From the NCBI GenBank assembly GCA_029984035.1, contig JASBYJ010000002.1, positions 225,599 to 289,598 of the forward strand: 64,000 nucleotides of DNA, given 5' to 3'. Each line of letters begins with the position of its first letter. Positions within the stretch are counted from its first letter, which is position 1. Below are positions 53,476 to 63,100 of the stretch, piece after piece. Source of the stretch: Conchiformibius sp. GTDB taxonomy: Bacteria; Pseudomonadota; Gammaproteobacteria; Burkholderiales; Neisseriaceae. The notes under the pieces are model-generated. The model searched no databases. It was not told the DNA's origin and saw only the letters and a list, made by a program, of their open reading frames with translations. A program made the translations under genes and the position numbers.

Positions 53476-54415
53476 GATGGGTTTCTTCGGCCTTCAGTAT
53501 GGATTGGTGGCGTTCTATGAATTCTTTGGTACTGTCTTTGCCGCGCAGTTGCAGAATGTAGTTGCGCACGGCGGCTTCTACCAAAACGGCAAGGTTGCGC
53601 CCTGCGGCAACGGGCAGCATCACGGAGCGGATGTCTACGTTCAGGATATTTTCGGTTTCGGTACGGATGCTTAAGCGGTCGAGTTGCTTCATGTAGTCGT
53701 CATCGGCGGCAATCAGGTTGATGATGAGTTTGAGTTGTTTTTTAGGTCGTACGGCCGTTTCGCCGAATATGTGGCGGATGTTGAGTACGCCTAAGCCGCG
53801 TACTTCCAAAAAGTCGCGCAGCAAGGGCGGGCAGCGTCCTTCCAATGTTTCGGGACCGGTACGCAGCAGCTCGACCGCATCGTCTGCCACCAGGCTGTGT
53901 CCGCGTGAAATCAAATCCAATGCCAACTCGCTTTTGCCCAAACCTGATTCTCCGGTCAGCAATACGCCTATTTCGTATACATCAAGAAATACGCCGTGTT
54001 TGATAGTCGATGCTGCCAGTGTTTTTTGCAGGTAAATCCGCAATACGTCCATCAGGTAAGGGCTTTCCAGCTTAGACGTGAGCAGCGGGATACTGTGGGT
54101 ATGGCAATAGTCGCGCAGGGTGTTTGGAACGGGTAAATCGTTGGCGACAATCATCAGCGCCATAGGAAAGTCAAACAATTCTTCTAAAACAAACGTACCG
54201 TTTTGTTCCAGTTTGTTCAAATATTCCACTTCGGCAACACCCAATACCTGTATTTGGTTGTGGTGGATAAAATTCAAATGCCCTACCAATGCCAATACGG
54301 GACGGTCATCGGCCGCCGTGATGCGGTTGTCGCCGGCAGAAGTGCCGGCTGCCCATGACATTTGCAGTTTCTGTTGATTGTCCTGATACAGGCGGCGTAC
54401 GGATATACTCGGCAT
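53456..54415 (-). CDS. hprK: HPr kinase/phosphorylase
   Basis: A 319-residue bifunctional enzyme that phosphorylates the regulatory Ser of HPr and also removes it. The N-terminal domain is followed by catalytic KHGVFLDVYEIG (His140) and Walker A GESGLGKS at 155-162, then ADDAVEL and LRDFLEVRGLGVLN, typical of HprK. It is common in proteobacteria that have incomplete PTS. It lies between ptsN and rapZ and overlaps rapZ by 20 bases. Confidence 0.95.
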   Translation of the reverse strand: MPSISVRRLYQDNQQKLQMSWAAGTSAGDNRITAADDRPVLALVGHLNFIHHNQIQVLGVAEVEYLNKLEQNGTFVLEELFDFPMALMIVANDLPVPNTLRDYCHTHSIPLLTSKLESPYLMDVLRIYLQKTLAASTIKHGVFLDVYEIGVLLTGESGLGKSELALDLISRGHSLVADDAVELLRTGPETLEGRCPPLLRDFLEVRGLGVLNIRHIFGETAVRPKKQLKLIINLIAADDDYMKQLDRLSIRTETENILNVDIRSVMLPVAAGRNLAVLVEAAVRNYILQLRGKDSTKEFIERHQSILKAEETHHEDYPD

Positions 54416-54542
54416 GATGTTAATGTAGTGGGTTAGGCCAATGGTTGATTATACCGTGCAGAAGATAAGAGCGTTCGGACGGAATAGGAAATACAGACAG
54501 ATTAACGGCTCAGCCCGGTTTTCAGGCTGCCTGAAAAATAAA

Positions 54543-54562
54543 AAGCAGGTTTGAACCTGCTT
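54543..54562 (-). terminator. Hairpin 3' of ptsN
   Basis: AAGCAGGTT (54543-54551) pairs with AACCTGCTT (54554-54562) around two bases. On the minus strand it is followed by TTTTTATTTTTC. A DUS is adjacent. Confidence 0.7.
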
Positions 54563-54569
54563 GTTTAAA

Positions 54570-55016
54570 TTAACTAATCAGAATCTCGTGCAGCTCTTCT
54601 GCCGTTTGTGCAGCCGTTATGGCATCGCGTACTGCCTTGTCGGAGAATTTTTCCGCCAAATGCGACAAGATTTCCAAATGTTTGTCTGTAGTGTTCTCGG
54701 GTACGAGCAAGACAAACAGCATGGATACGGGTTTGCCGTCCGGTGCATCGAAATCAACGCCTTCGCGCAAGCGGATAAACGCACCGGTAATATCTTGAAT
54801 GCAGGAGTGTCTGCCGTGCGGAATGGCAACACCGTGTCCCAAACCGGTGCTGCCCAAACGTTCCCGGTTAATCAGGCACTCGAAAATATCGGTATGCGGC
54901 AGCGCGGCAGTGTCTTCCAACAGTTGTGCGGCTTGTTCGAACAGCCGTTTTTTGCTGCCGGCTTCCATATCGGGAACGATACGGGATAAAGGAAGTATGT
55001 CGCCAATGGCATTCAT
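54570..55016 (-). CDS. ptsN: PTS nitrogen-regulatory protein IIA(Ntr)
   Basis: A 148-residue PtsN-type EIIA. The phosphorylated His67 sits in GVAIPHGRH. GSKKRLFEQAAQLLED and FVLLVPENTTDKHLE match the family. It relays phosphate from the PTS to regulatory targets such as potassium transport and nitrogen control. A strong hairpin lies just 3'. It is 154 bases from hprK and probably the first gene of the cluster, though the hairpin suggests partial termination. Confidence 0.92.
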   Translation of the reverse strand: MNAIGDILPLSRIVPDMEAGSKKRLFEQAAQLLEDTAALPHTDIFECLINRERLGSTGLGHGVAIPHGRHSCIQDITGAFIRLREGVDFDAPDGKPVSMLFVLLVPENTTDKHLEILSHLAEKFSDKAVRDAITAAQTAEELHEILIS

Positions 55017-55937
55017 AGCGGGGTAGATTGTGTTACAAAGCGCGGCATTTTAACGCCGTATTCCGTAAACGACAATCTCTGCCTGAATGGATTTACATTT
55101 GGTTGCTTGGCAGAGACTGTTTGAAACCTTTCAGGCAGCCTGAGAATTATTTTATGGTATTTTATTTTAAAAGCAATTGATTATTTTGAATCTGTCATTC
55201 TACTGTTTTTGTTTGATGCATTTGTCTTGCGGGACGGTTTTGCCGATATCGAGGCTGCCTGAACCGCGCCGCTCGGTTAGAATGCCGTTCAAACCTGTCC
55301 GCACCGCAGCGCATGCTGCCTGAAAACCTTCGTACGAAAAAAAAACGCCGTAAATCTCCCGTTGCTTCTCTCGGCTGTTTTGCCCGCCGTATTGATAGTT
55401 AAGTTTAATTTATAATTAATTGTTTTTTTGTGAAATTTTTGTTATTGGCGTTATTGTCAGGCAGAAAGAAAAAAACTTACTCGCCGTTCAATTAATTCAA
55501 TCATGCCAAACATTAAATATCTTGATAAATTTTTCATTATTTCAATGAATAGGTATTCATTTTTCTATGCCTAAGTTTTTGTATTTTCTTGCACCGGCGT
55601 AGCTGATTTTCTGCTTCGTGCCGGAGATAAGTAATACTATAGAGAATATGTTGAATATTCTTTGTCGGTTTTTATTGTTTATGAGAACAATTGATGTATT
55701 GCGAATGAAAATTTTTATTCGAAAAGACTAAATTCAAAATACAAAAATACCGTTTTCTAAATTCATCAAGTTTAAGGAATGAACTTTCAGGCTGTCTGAA
55801 AAAGGTTTTTAAAAGGGTGCAAGTTGTGTCGCCCTTCATGTATTTTCAGGCAGCCTGAGCCTTAGGGATTGTCATCAATGCTTTACAAAGTAGATTTGGG
55901 CTTAAAATACCGCCGCACAAGCAAATGATGACACTTC
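55017..55937. other. 921-bp AT-rich gap between ptsN and prfC
   Basis: No protein-like frame was found in six frames. DUS or DUS-like sites lie near 55130-55142, 55253-55265, 55315-55325, 55788-55802 and 55844-55857. The interior (about 55400-55780) is strongly AT-rich and has no DUS. No terminal inverted repeats or tRNA remnant were seen. It might hold regulatory RNA or long 5' regions, but nothing specific is supported. Confidence 0.6.
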
Positions 55938-57536
55938 CTAATCGTTCAAATTCGCCGAATGTTCGCGCGTTTCGTGGAACACGATGTCCGGCCAACGTTC
56001 CATCGTCAAATTCAAATTTACGCGGTTGGGCGCAAGATACGCCAAATTTCCGCCCGCATCGGTGGACAAATTCGCCGCGTTTGCCTTTTCAAATTCCGCC
56101 AATTTTTTCTTGTCCGCGCACGACACCCACCGCGCCGACCACACCGACACATTGTCAAACACCGCTTCCACGCCGTATTCCGCCGCCAGCCGCGCCGTTA
56201 CCACTTCAAATTGCAACACGCCCACCGCGCCCAAAATCAAATCCGCGCCCGAATGCGGCTTGAACACCTGCACCGCGCCTTCCTCGCCAAGCTGTTGCAA
56301 GCCTTTTTGCAGTTGTTTGATTTTGAGCGGATTTTTGATGCGAACGCTGCGGAACAATTCGGGCGCGAAAAACGGAATGCCGGTAAACGCCAACGCCTCG
56401 CCTTCTGAAAAACTGTCGCCAATCTGAATGTTGCCGTGATTGGGAATGCCGATGATGTCGCCCGCATACGCCTCCTCGACCAGCTCGCGCTCGTGCGACA
56501 TAAACGTTACCACGCTGGAGGCGGCAATGTCGCGGTTTATGCGTAAGTGTTTGATTTTCATGCCGCGTTCAAATTTGCCCGAACACACGCGCAAAAAGGC
56601 GATGCGGTCGCGGTGTTTCGGGTCCATATTCGCCTGAATTTTAAAGATAAAGCCTGAAAACTTGCTTTCATCGGGCGACACTTGGCGCACGCCGGCATCA
56701 CGCGGCTGCGGCGCGGGCGCCCACTCAATCAGCGCGTTCAAAATTTCCTGTACGCCGAAGTTGTTAATCGCCGAGCCGAAAAACACGGGCGTGAGTTCGC
56801 CTGCCAAAAATTCTTCTAAATCAAATTCATTCGAGGCTGCCTGAACCAATTCAATCTCATCGCGCAGTTGCGCCATTTCCATCGGGAACAGCTCGTCCAA
56901 ACGCGGGTTGTCAATGCCTTGAATAATCTCAAATTCGTGCGGCAGTTTTTCGCCGCCCGCGTCAAACAGGTAAATCTCATCGTTGAGAATGTGGTACACG
57001 CCTTTGAAATTTTTGCCCATACCGATGGGCCAAGTTACGGGCGCACAACGGATTTTCAAGATGTTTTCCACTTCGTCCAGCAATTCCAGCGAATCGCGCA
57101 CTTCGCGGTCGTATTTGTTCATAAAGGTAACGATGGGAGTGTGGCGCATGCGGCAAACGTTTAATAATTTAATGGTTTGCGCTTCCACGCCTTTGGCGGC
57201 GTCGATGACCATCAGGGCGCTGTCCACCGCCGTGAGTACGCGGTAGGTGTCTTCGGAAAAATCTTGGTGGCCGGGCGTGTCCAGCAGATTGACGGTGTGG
57301 TCGCGGTAGGGGAACTGCATCACCGATGATGCCACCGAAATGCCGCGCTGCTGCTCGATTTCCATCCAGTCGGACGTGGCGAATTTGCCGGATTTTTTGC
57401 CTTTTACCGTGCCCGCGCTCAAAATCGCGCCGGAGAACAGCAGCAGTTTTTCGGTGAGCGTGGTTTTGCCGGCATCGGGGTGGGAGATGATGGCGAAGGT
57501 GCGGCGGCGGCGGACGTGGTCGGGAATGGCAGACAT
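55938..57536 (-). CDS. prfC: Peptide chain release factor 3
   Basis: A 532-residue translational GTPase that removes RF1/RF2 from the ribosome. The G1 motif is SHPDAGKTTLTEK, G2 and G3 follow (RGISVASSVMQF and LLDTPGHQDFSED), and NKYD is G4. The start MSAIPDHVRRRRTFA at 57534-57536 matches E. coli RF3 (529 residues); the frame extends 39 codons upstream through DUS without similarity. It is probably monocistronic. Confidence 0.96.
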   Translation of the reverse strand: MSAIPDHVRRRRTFAIISHPDAGKTTLTEKLLLFSGAILSAGTVKGKKSGKFATSDWMEIEQQRGISVASSVMQFPYRDHTVNLLDTPGHQDFSEDTYRVLTAVDSALMVIDAAKGVEAQTIKLLNVCRMRHTPIVTFMNKYDREVRDSLELLDEVENILKIRCAPVTWPIGMGKNFKGVYHILNDEIYLFDAGGEKLPHEFEIIQGIDNPRLDELFPMEMAQLRDEIELVQAASNEFDLEEFLAGELTPVFFGSAINNFGVQEILNALIEWAPAPQPRDAGVRQVSPDESKFSGFIFKIQANMDPKHRDRIAFLRVCSGKFERGMKIKHLRINRDIAASSVVTFMSHERELVEEAYAGDIIGIPNHGNIQIGDSFSEGEALAFTGIPFFAPELFRSVRIKNPLKIKQLQKGLQQLGEEGAVQVFKPHSGADLILGAVGVLQFEVVTARLAAEYGVEAVFDNVSVWSARWVSCADKKKLAEFEKANAANLSTDAGGNLAYLAPNRVNLNLTMERWPDIVFHETREHSANLND

Positions 57537-58068
57537 GGTGTTGTTTCGGAATGATAAAGGTGGAAAAATGCTTTTCAGGCAGCCTGAAATCGCGGCTGCC
57601 TGAAAGGCGGTGGGTGGATTGATGCTGTGTGCAGCAGTCGGTTTAATCTGCATCGCACGGTTCGGGATAACCGATTCGGCAGCATAAATTTCCCATTGAG
57701 AATGGCGTATTGTAACGTTTTTTTCTCAAGCAGGCAGCCTGAAAACGGTGAAAACACGCTTGGAAAGGGATAGGGGATTGCTCGGAAGGCGTTGGGAGAT
57801 GCGGTGTACGGAAGCGAAACCAATCAGCGGTATCAGATGGTATGTATATTAGATTTATTTAAATCAATTACTTGTTTGCTTTCTTCTGATGGCGTGCCGA
57901 ATGTAGGACGGCCATGCTGAGCAGGGATTTTTCAGGCTGCCTGAAAAGTATCGGTTTGTATGGCAAGATGTCTTGAATAAAGGTGGAAAAGTGTTTTTGG
58001 TGATGGTTTGGGTATCGGAATTTAATGGTAGAATCGGCCGGTTAATGTGCGATTGGGTAAGTGATTTG
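57537..58068. other. 532-bp divergent region between prfC and tamA
   Basis: An inverted DUS pair lies at about 57573-57604, further DUS near 57734-57745 and 57930-57945. A stretch at about 57840-57890 is AT-rich. No gene is supported apart from an optional N-terminal extension of tamA starting at 57973. Confidence 0.5.
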
Positions 58069-59886
58069 ATGAGCCGACTGCCGTATCATCTGCCTTTGTG
58101 GCTGTTATTGTGTGCCGCTTTTCCCGTGAAGGCGGAGAATACGTCCGAACAAGCCTCCGATGTTCGTGATGAAGGTTTTCAGGCAGCCGTTTTAAAACCT
58201 GAATTTCCCGTGTTGATTCAAACGCAGAATGCCGAAATCCGTGAGCTTTTGGAACAGTATCTGCCTTTGCTGGACTACCAGCGCAAGGAAAAGCTGGACA
58301 GGGAGCAGATTGAGTATTTGGCGGAAGCCGCGCCTGCCGATGCTTTGGCTCTGTTGAAGACCGAAGGTTATTTCAATCCGAAAATCCAATTAAACGAGCG
58401 CGATGGCGGTTTTGTCGTGGAAGTGGAAACCGGCGAGCGAACGGTAGTGGATAACGTGAATGTCGCTATTTTGGGCGATATTCTGCAGGACGGGCAATTG
58501 GGTTCTTACTACAAAAATGCCTTCCGCCAATGGCAGCTTCCTGTAGGTTCGCCTTTCAGGCAGGAGTATTGGGCGGCAGGCAAGGAATCGATATTGGGCG
58601 CGGTGGTGCGTAAGAAATATCCTTTGGCAAAATTTATTACTACAAAGGCGGAAGTGGACCCCAAAAGCAATAAGGCCGATTTGACGGTGATGGTGGACAG
58701 CGCGAATCCGATTTATTTCGGCGAGCTGGAGGTGAGCGGAACGAAACGTTATCCCGAGAATGTGGTGCGCGGTTTGGCGCGGTTCAAACCGGGCGATGCG
58801 TATGATTTGGATAAAATTCTGGATTACCAGCAGGCTTTGGAAAACGACCAGCATTATTCGGGTGCATCGGTACAGGCGGATTTCGACCGCCTAGAGGGCG
58901 ACAGGGTGCCCGTTAAAGTGGAAGTTGCCGAAAACAAAAGGCAGAAATTTGAAGCGGGCGTGCGTTTTGATTCGGCCTACGGGTTGGGAGGAAATTTCGG
59001 CTATGAGCATTACAATGTTTTCAACCGCGGCTATACCGGTTCCGTGTATTTGGACGGCGACCGTTATCAAACGTCTTTCGGTGTCGGCTTGAGCCAGCCG
59101 CGCAACAGCAACGGACATTATTTCACCGGCAATCTCGGCTATCAGCGCAGTACGACCCAACGTTTGGAGCGGCATACCGTTACATCGGGTATTTGGCACG
59201 TGCGCGACAAAAACGGTATAGAGGCGCGGTATGGTTTGGAATTTGTCAGCGAGAGTGCCAGAGTGCCCGAAAGCGGTTTGGACATAGGCAAAAGTTATGC
59301 CACGATGCTCACTTACTCTTGGAAACGTCAAAATATCGAAACGGCCATACGTCCCGCCAACGGATATTATCTGAATGCCAAGGTGGGAACGACTTTGGGA
59401 AAATGGGCGTCTTCGTCTGCTCTGATGCGTTTCAGAGGAAGTGCGGGATATTATTTTACGCCTGAAAACAAACAGCTAGGTACTTTTGTCGTGCGCGGGC
59501 AAGTGGCTTATGTATACAGCAAAGAGCAGCAGGTTATCGGAAATATTCCTTCGATATTGATGTTCCGCACCGGCGGCGCGTCATCGGTACGCGGTTATGA
59601 ATTGGACAGCATCGGCTTGGATTTCGATAAAAATACCGTGTTGCCCGACAGGACGTTGGCGGTTGCCAGTGTAGAATACCAATATCCGTTTATGAAGGAT
59701 TTTGCTGTTGCAGTATTTCATGATGCGGGCGGCGTGGACGATTCTTTTCAGAGAATCACTTTCCGACACGGCACGGGTCTCGGCTTGCGATGGTTCAGCC
59801 CGGCCGCACCGTTTTCCTTCGATATCGCCTACGGGCATCATGACAAAAAAGTCCGTTGGCATATCAGCTTGGGCACGCGGTTTTAA
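58069..59886 (+). CDS. tamA: Outer-membrane assembly factor TamA (Omp85 family)
   Basis: A 605-residue Omp85 protein. A signal peptide ends near PVKAEN (residue 22). POTRA domains fill about residues 40-270 (LLDYQRKEKLDREQIEYLA and PIYFGELEVSGTKRYPEN), followed by a 16-strand barrel that ends FSFDIAYGHH and a terminal Phe. The Omp85 VRGY motif is in RTGGASSVRGYELDS. TamA works with TamB in envelope biogenesis. The start is taken at the ATG at 58069 because it gives a signal peptide; upstream in-frame ATGs at 57973 and 58045 are possible. tamB follows with four DUS between. Confidence 0.9.
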   Translation: MSRLPYHLPLWLLLCAAFPVKAENTSEQASDVRDEGFQAAVLKPEFPVLIQTQNAEIRELLEQYLPLLDYQRKEKLDREQIEYLAEAAPADALALLKTEGYFNPKIQLNERDGGFVVEVETGERTVVDNVNVAILGDILQDGQLGSYYKNAFRQWQLPVGSPFRQEYWAAGKESILGAVVRKKYPLAKFITTKAEVDPKSNKADLTVMVDSANPIYFGELEVSGTKRYPENVVRGLARFKPGDAYDLDKILDYQQALENDQHYSGASVQADFDRLEGDRVPVKVEVAENKRQKFEAGVRFDSAYGLGGNFGYEHYNVFNRGYTGSVYLDGDRYQTSFGVGLSQPRNSNGHYFTGNLGYQRSTTQRLERHTVTSGIWHVRDKNGIEARYGLEFVSESARVPESGLDIGKSYATMLTYSWKRQNIETAIRPANGYYLNAKVGTTLGKWASSSALMRFRGSAGYYFTPENKQLGTFVVRGQVAYVYSKEQQVIGNIPSILMFRTGGASSVRGYELDSIGLDFDKNTVLPDRTLAVASVEYQYPFMKDFAVAVFHDAGGVDDSFQRITFRHGTGLGLRWFSPAAPFSFDIAYGHHDKKVRWHISLGTRF

Positions 59887-59921
59887 AACATCTGACGGCT
59901 GTTGCGCAAACGGATATGGGT

Positions 59922-60113
59922 TTCAGGCAGCCTGATTGGCGATGCAGCGAATGCCGGAGCGCGTGTCAGATTGTAGCGGATGGAAATTTCAGGCAGTCTG
60001 ACGGAAGCGGAAATCTGCCGTGTCGGGCAAACTTTTTCAGGCAGCCCGTCTGTATCCGTGAGCGGTAATAATATAGTATCGACAAATAGGCCGTTTGTTT
60101 CAGGCAGCCTGAA
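59922..60113. repeat. Four same-orientation DUS copies between tamA and tamB
   Basis: TTCAGGCAGCCTGA (59922), TTCAGGCAGTCTGA (59988), TTCAGGCAGCCCG (60036) and TTCAGGCAGCCTGAA (60099) lie in the same direction within 192 bp. Only the last is perfect; the others carry one or two changes. Confidence 0.85.
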
Positions 60114-60181
60114 AAAGCGGATAACCAAACAATGCCTTGCAAACGCCTGTTTCATTTTAAAAGCACATCATCAAATCATAT

Positions 60182-63100
60182 ATGAGCGAATCCGAAAACC
60201 ATATTGCCTCCCAACCGACCGAAACGCCGCCTCAAGGCAAGCGCAGCCGTTTGCGCCGCTTGCTCGGGGCGTTGGCGGTATTTTCAGGCAGCCTTGCCGT
60301 ATTGTCGGCATGGATGTTGTTTACGGAAAGCGGTTTGCGGTTTGCGGCTTTCCGGCTGCCTAAACTGGCAGGCGTGAGCGTGCGTGCCGACAAACTTTCA
60401 GGCAGCATGTTCAAGGGGTTTGAAGCGGAGCAAGTGTCGATTGCAACCCAAGCGGCGGATATCCGCTTGAGCCGTGCCGTTTTGGCATGGCAGCCGCGCG
60501 AGTTGTGGAACGGGCATCTGCATATTCAACGTATCGCCGTAGGCGATGTGGCGATAGACGGCAAACCCATTCCGCCGCAACCGCCTTCCGAGCCGCCCGA
60601 GCTGCCTGAAAGCATTGATTTGCCTTTCAGCGTTACTGTGGACGAGTTGTCGGCGGGCAGCGTCAGTACGGGTGGGTTTGCTTATGTATTGGGCGCGAAT
60701 GCGGCTTATGTTTACGACCATGTCCGCCACCGCATCGAATTGAAATCGTTGGACACCCATTGGTCGAACAGCCGGGGCGAAATCGAATTGTCGGCACGGG
60801 AAGGATTTGAGCTCAAAGGCGAGCTGGTTTCGCAGGGGAAATTGGACGATATCGCGGCAAAAAACGTTATCAGGCTTTCAGGCAGCCTGAACGATATCGG
60901 CATCAACACCGATTTGCAGGGCGACCATCTGTTTTTGCGCGCCGATGCGCGGATTATGCCGTTTGCCGCTACTGTGGGCGGTATCATCGGGCATTTGAAA
61001 GTCGAAGGGGAAAATCTGAATCCGCAGGCTTTTGTTCCCGAATGGCCTAAAGCCAAGTTGGGCTTCAATGCCGAGTTTGGGCGCAGCAACGCGGAAGATG
61101 CGGCATTGGAGGGCGGCCTGAAGCTGCGCAATGCCGCTGCCGCACCGTTTGACCGCAATGCCATTCCGATACGGAGCGTGGACGGCGTATTGTCGATGAA
61201 CGACAGCGGTACGGTGAATATCGGCCGTTTGGAAGCGTTATTGATGAAGCAGGGCAGGCTGAATGTCGGCGGCAGTATTTATGCGCAAAAACAAGTTCTC
61301 AATTTAAATGCGGAATTAAAAGGCATTACTGCGGCCGATGTGTTGTCGTTTCCCCTTTCAGGCAGCCTGAACGGAGTGGTTCGGGCGCACGGTACATTCG
61401 AACGTCCGCAAGCCGATTGGCAAATTGACACGGGTTATGCCGCTGTGGACGGCGGATTGAAAATAGACAGCGACGGTGTGAACCAAACTTTGTTGCTTGA
61501 ACATTTGAATGTTTTGCCGAAAAACGGCGGCAGCCTGAAAGGTTCCGCCCGCATGGCATTGTTCGGTGCGCATGAATTGCAGGCAACGCTCCGCAGCGAA
61601 GCGTTTAATCCCGCCAAGTTTTATCCTGCGCTGCCTGAAGGCAGCGTAAATGGGGAGATTTCGGCAAGCGGCAGCATTTCGGCAAACCGTTATCACGCGC
61701 AAATGCAGTTTGATTCCTCTCGCCTTTCGGGTGCGCCGCTTTCCGGCGGCGTACAAGTGGATTATGAAAGCGACCGTTTAAGCAGGGCCGATGTCGATAT
61801 CCGTTTGGGTGGCAACCATATCCGCAGCGAAGGTGCATACGGTAAAAAAGGCGATATATTGGCTCTCGATATTGATGCGCCGAATTTAAATCTGTTCGGC
61901 TTCGGCATCAAAGGATTGCTCAATGCCAAAGGCACGCTCACCAATACCGCAGACGGTTGGACGGCTGTGGACGGTAAATTGTCCGGACAGGCGCGCGGGT
62001 TTGTTTTCGGCAAATGGGTGTCGGCCCGACAGTTGGATTTCAATGCGCAAATGTCGCCCGATTACGACCGCCCTTTGTTGCTGAAAGTGGACGGCAGCGG
62101 CTTGGACGCTGGCGGTGTCGCCATTGAACAGGTGCATACTGATTTGAACGGTACTTTGCGCCGCCATACTCTCAATCTTTCAGGCAGCCTGAAATTGGAC
62201 GGCAAGCCTTTGCATATCGATGCTGCTGCCAACGGCGGTTTAAACCATAAAGACCAATGGCAGGGTGTTGTGGGCAAACTGAATGTAGGCGGTGCTTTGG
62301 ATTTGCGTTTGCATAATGCGGTGAATCTGCAGGCGGGAGCGGAGCAGGTGGTATTGGGTGCCGCACGTTGGCAGGCTTTGGGCGGCAGCCTGAATTTGAA
62401 CAGTTTCGAGTGGAATGCGCGAAGCGGCATTACGACTAAAGGCAATGCGGAAAACTTGAATCTGGTGCAGCTGCATCAATTCTATACGCCGCCTGTCGAG
62501 CATGATTTGGTGTTGTCGGGCGATTGGGATTTGAGTTACGGCAATCGCATGAACGGTTATTTGAATGTGCGCCAGCAAGCCGGCGATGTCGTTTTGCCGT
62601 TGCAGCGCAAAACACCTTTGAATTTAAGCGGATTGAAACTCAACAGCCGGTTTGAAGGCAATGCGGTCCGCAGCACTTTTCAGGCAGCTACCCGCTATGG
62701 GAACACAGAGGGCAGTTTTAATGTGCTGCAGGCATTTGGCGGCGATATTGCCGCATCGCCCGTCAGCGGCAATATCCGCCTTGTTGCAGCCGATTTAAGC
62801 AGCCTGAAAAACCTGATGCCCATCGGCCAAAGCATCAAAGGCAGCCTGAATGCCGATATTCAAATCGGCGGACGTCTCGGCAATCCTCAGGCTTCGGGCA
62901 GCGTGAAAGGGGAAAATCTTTCGTACCGCAACCGCCAGGTCGGTGTCGTGCTTGACAACGGCAGCCTGAAATCCCGGATAGAAGGACAGCGTTGGATAAT
63001 CGAAAGCCTGCGTTTCCAACGTAAAGACGGCAGTATCACGCTTTCAGGCCAAGCTTCTTATGCAAACGAAACGCCTGATGTCGATGCCAAAGTAGTATTC

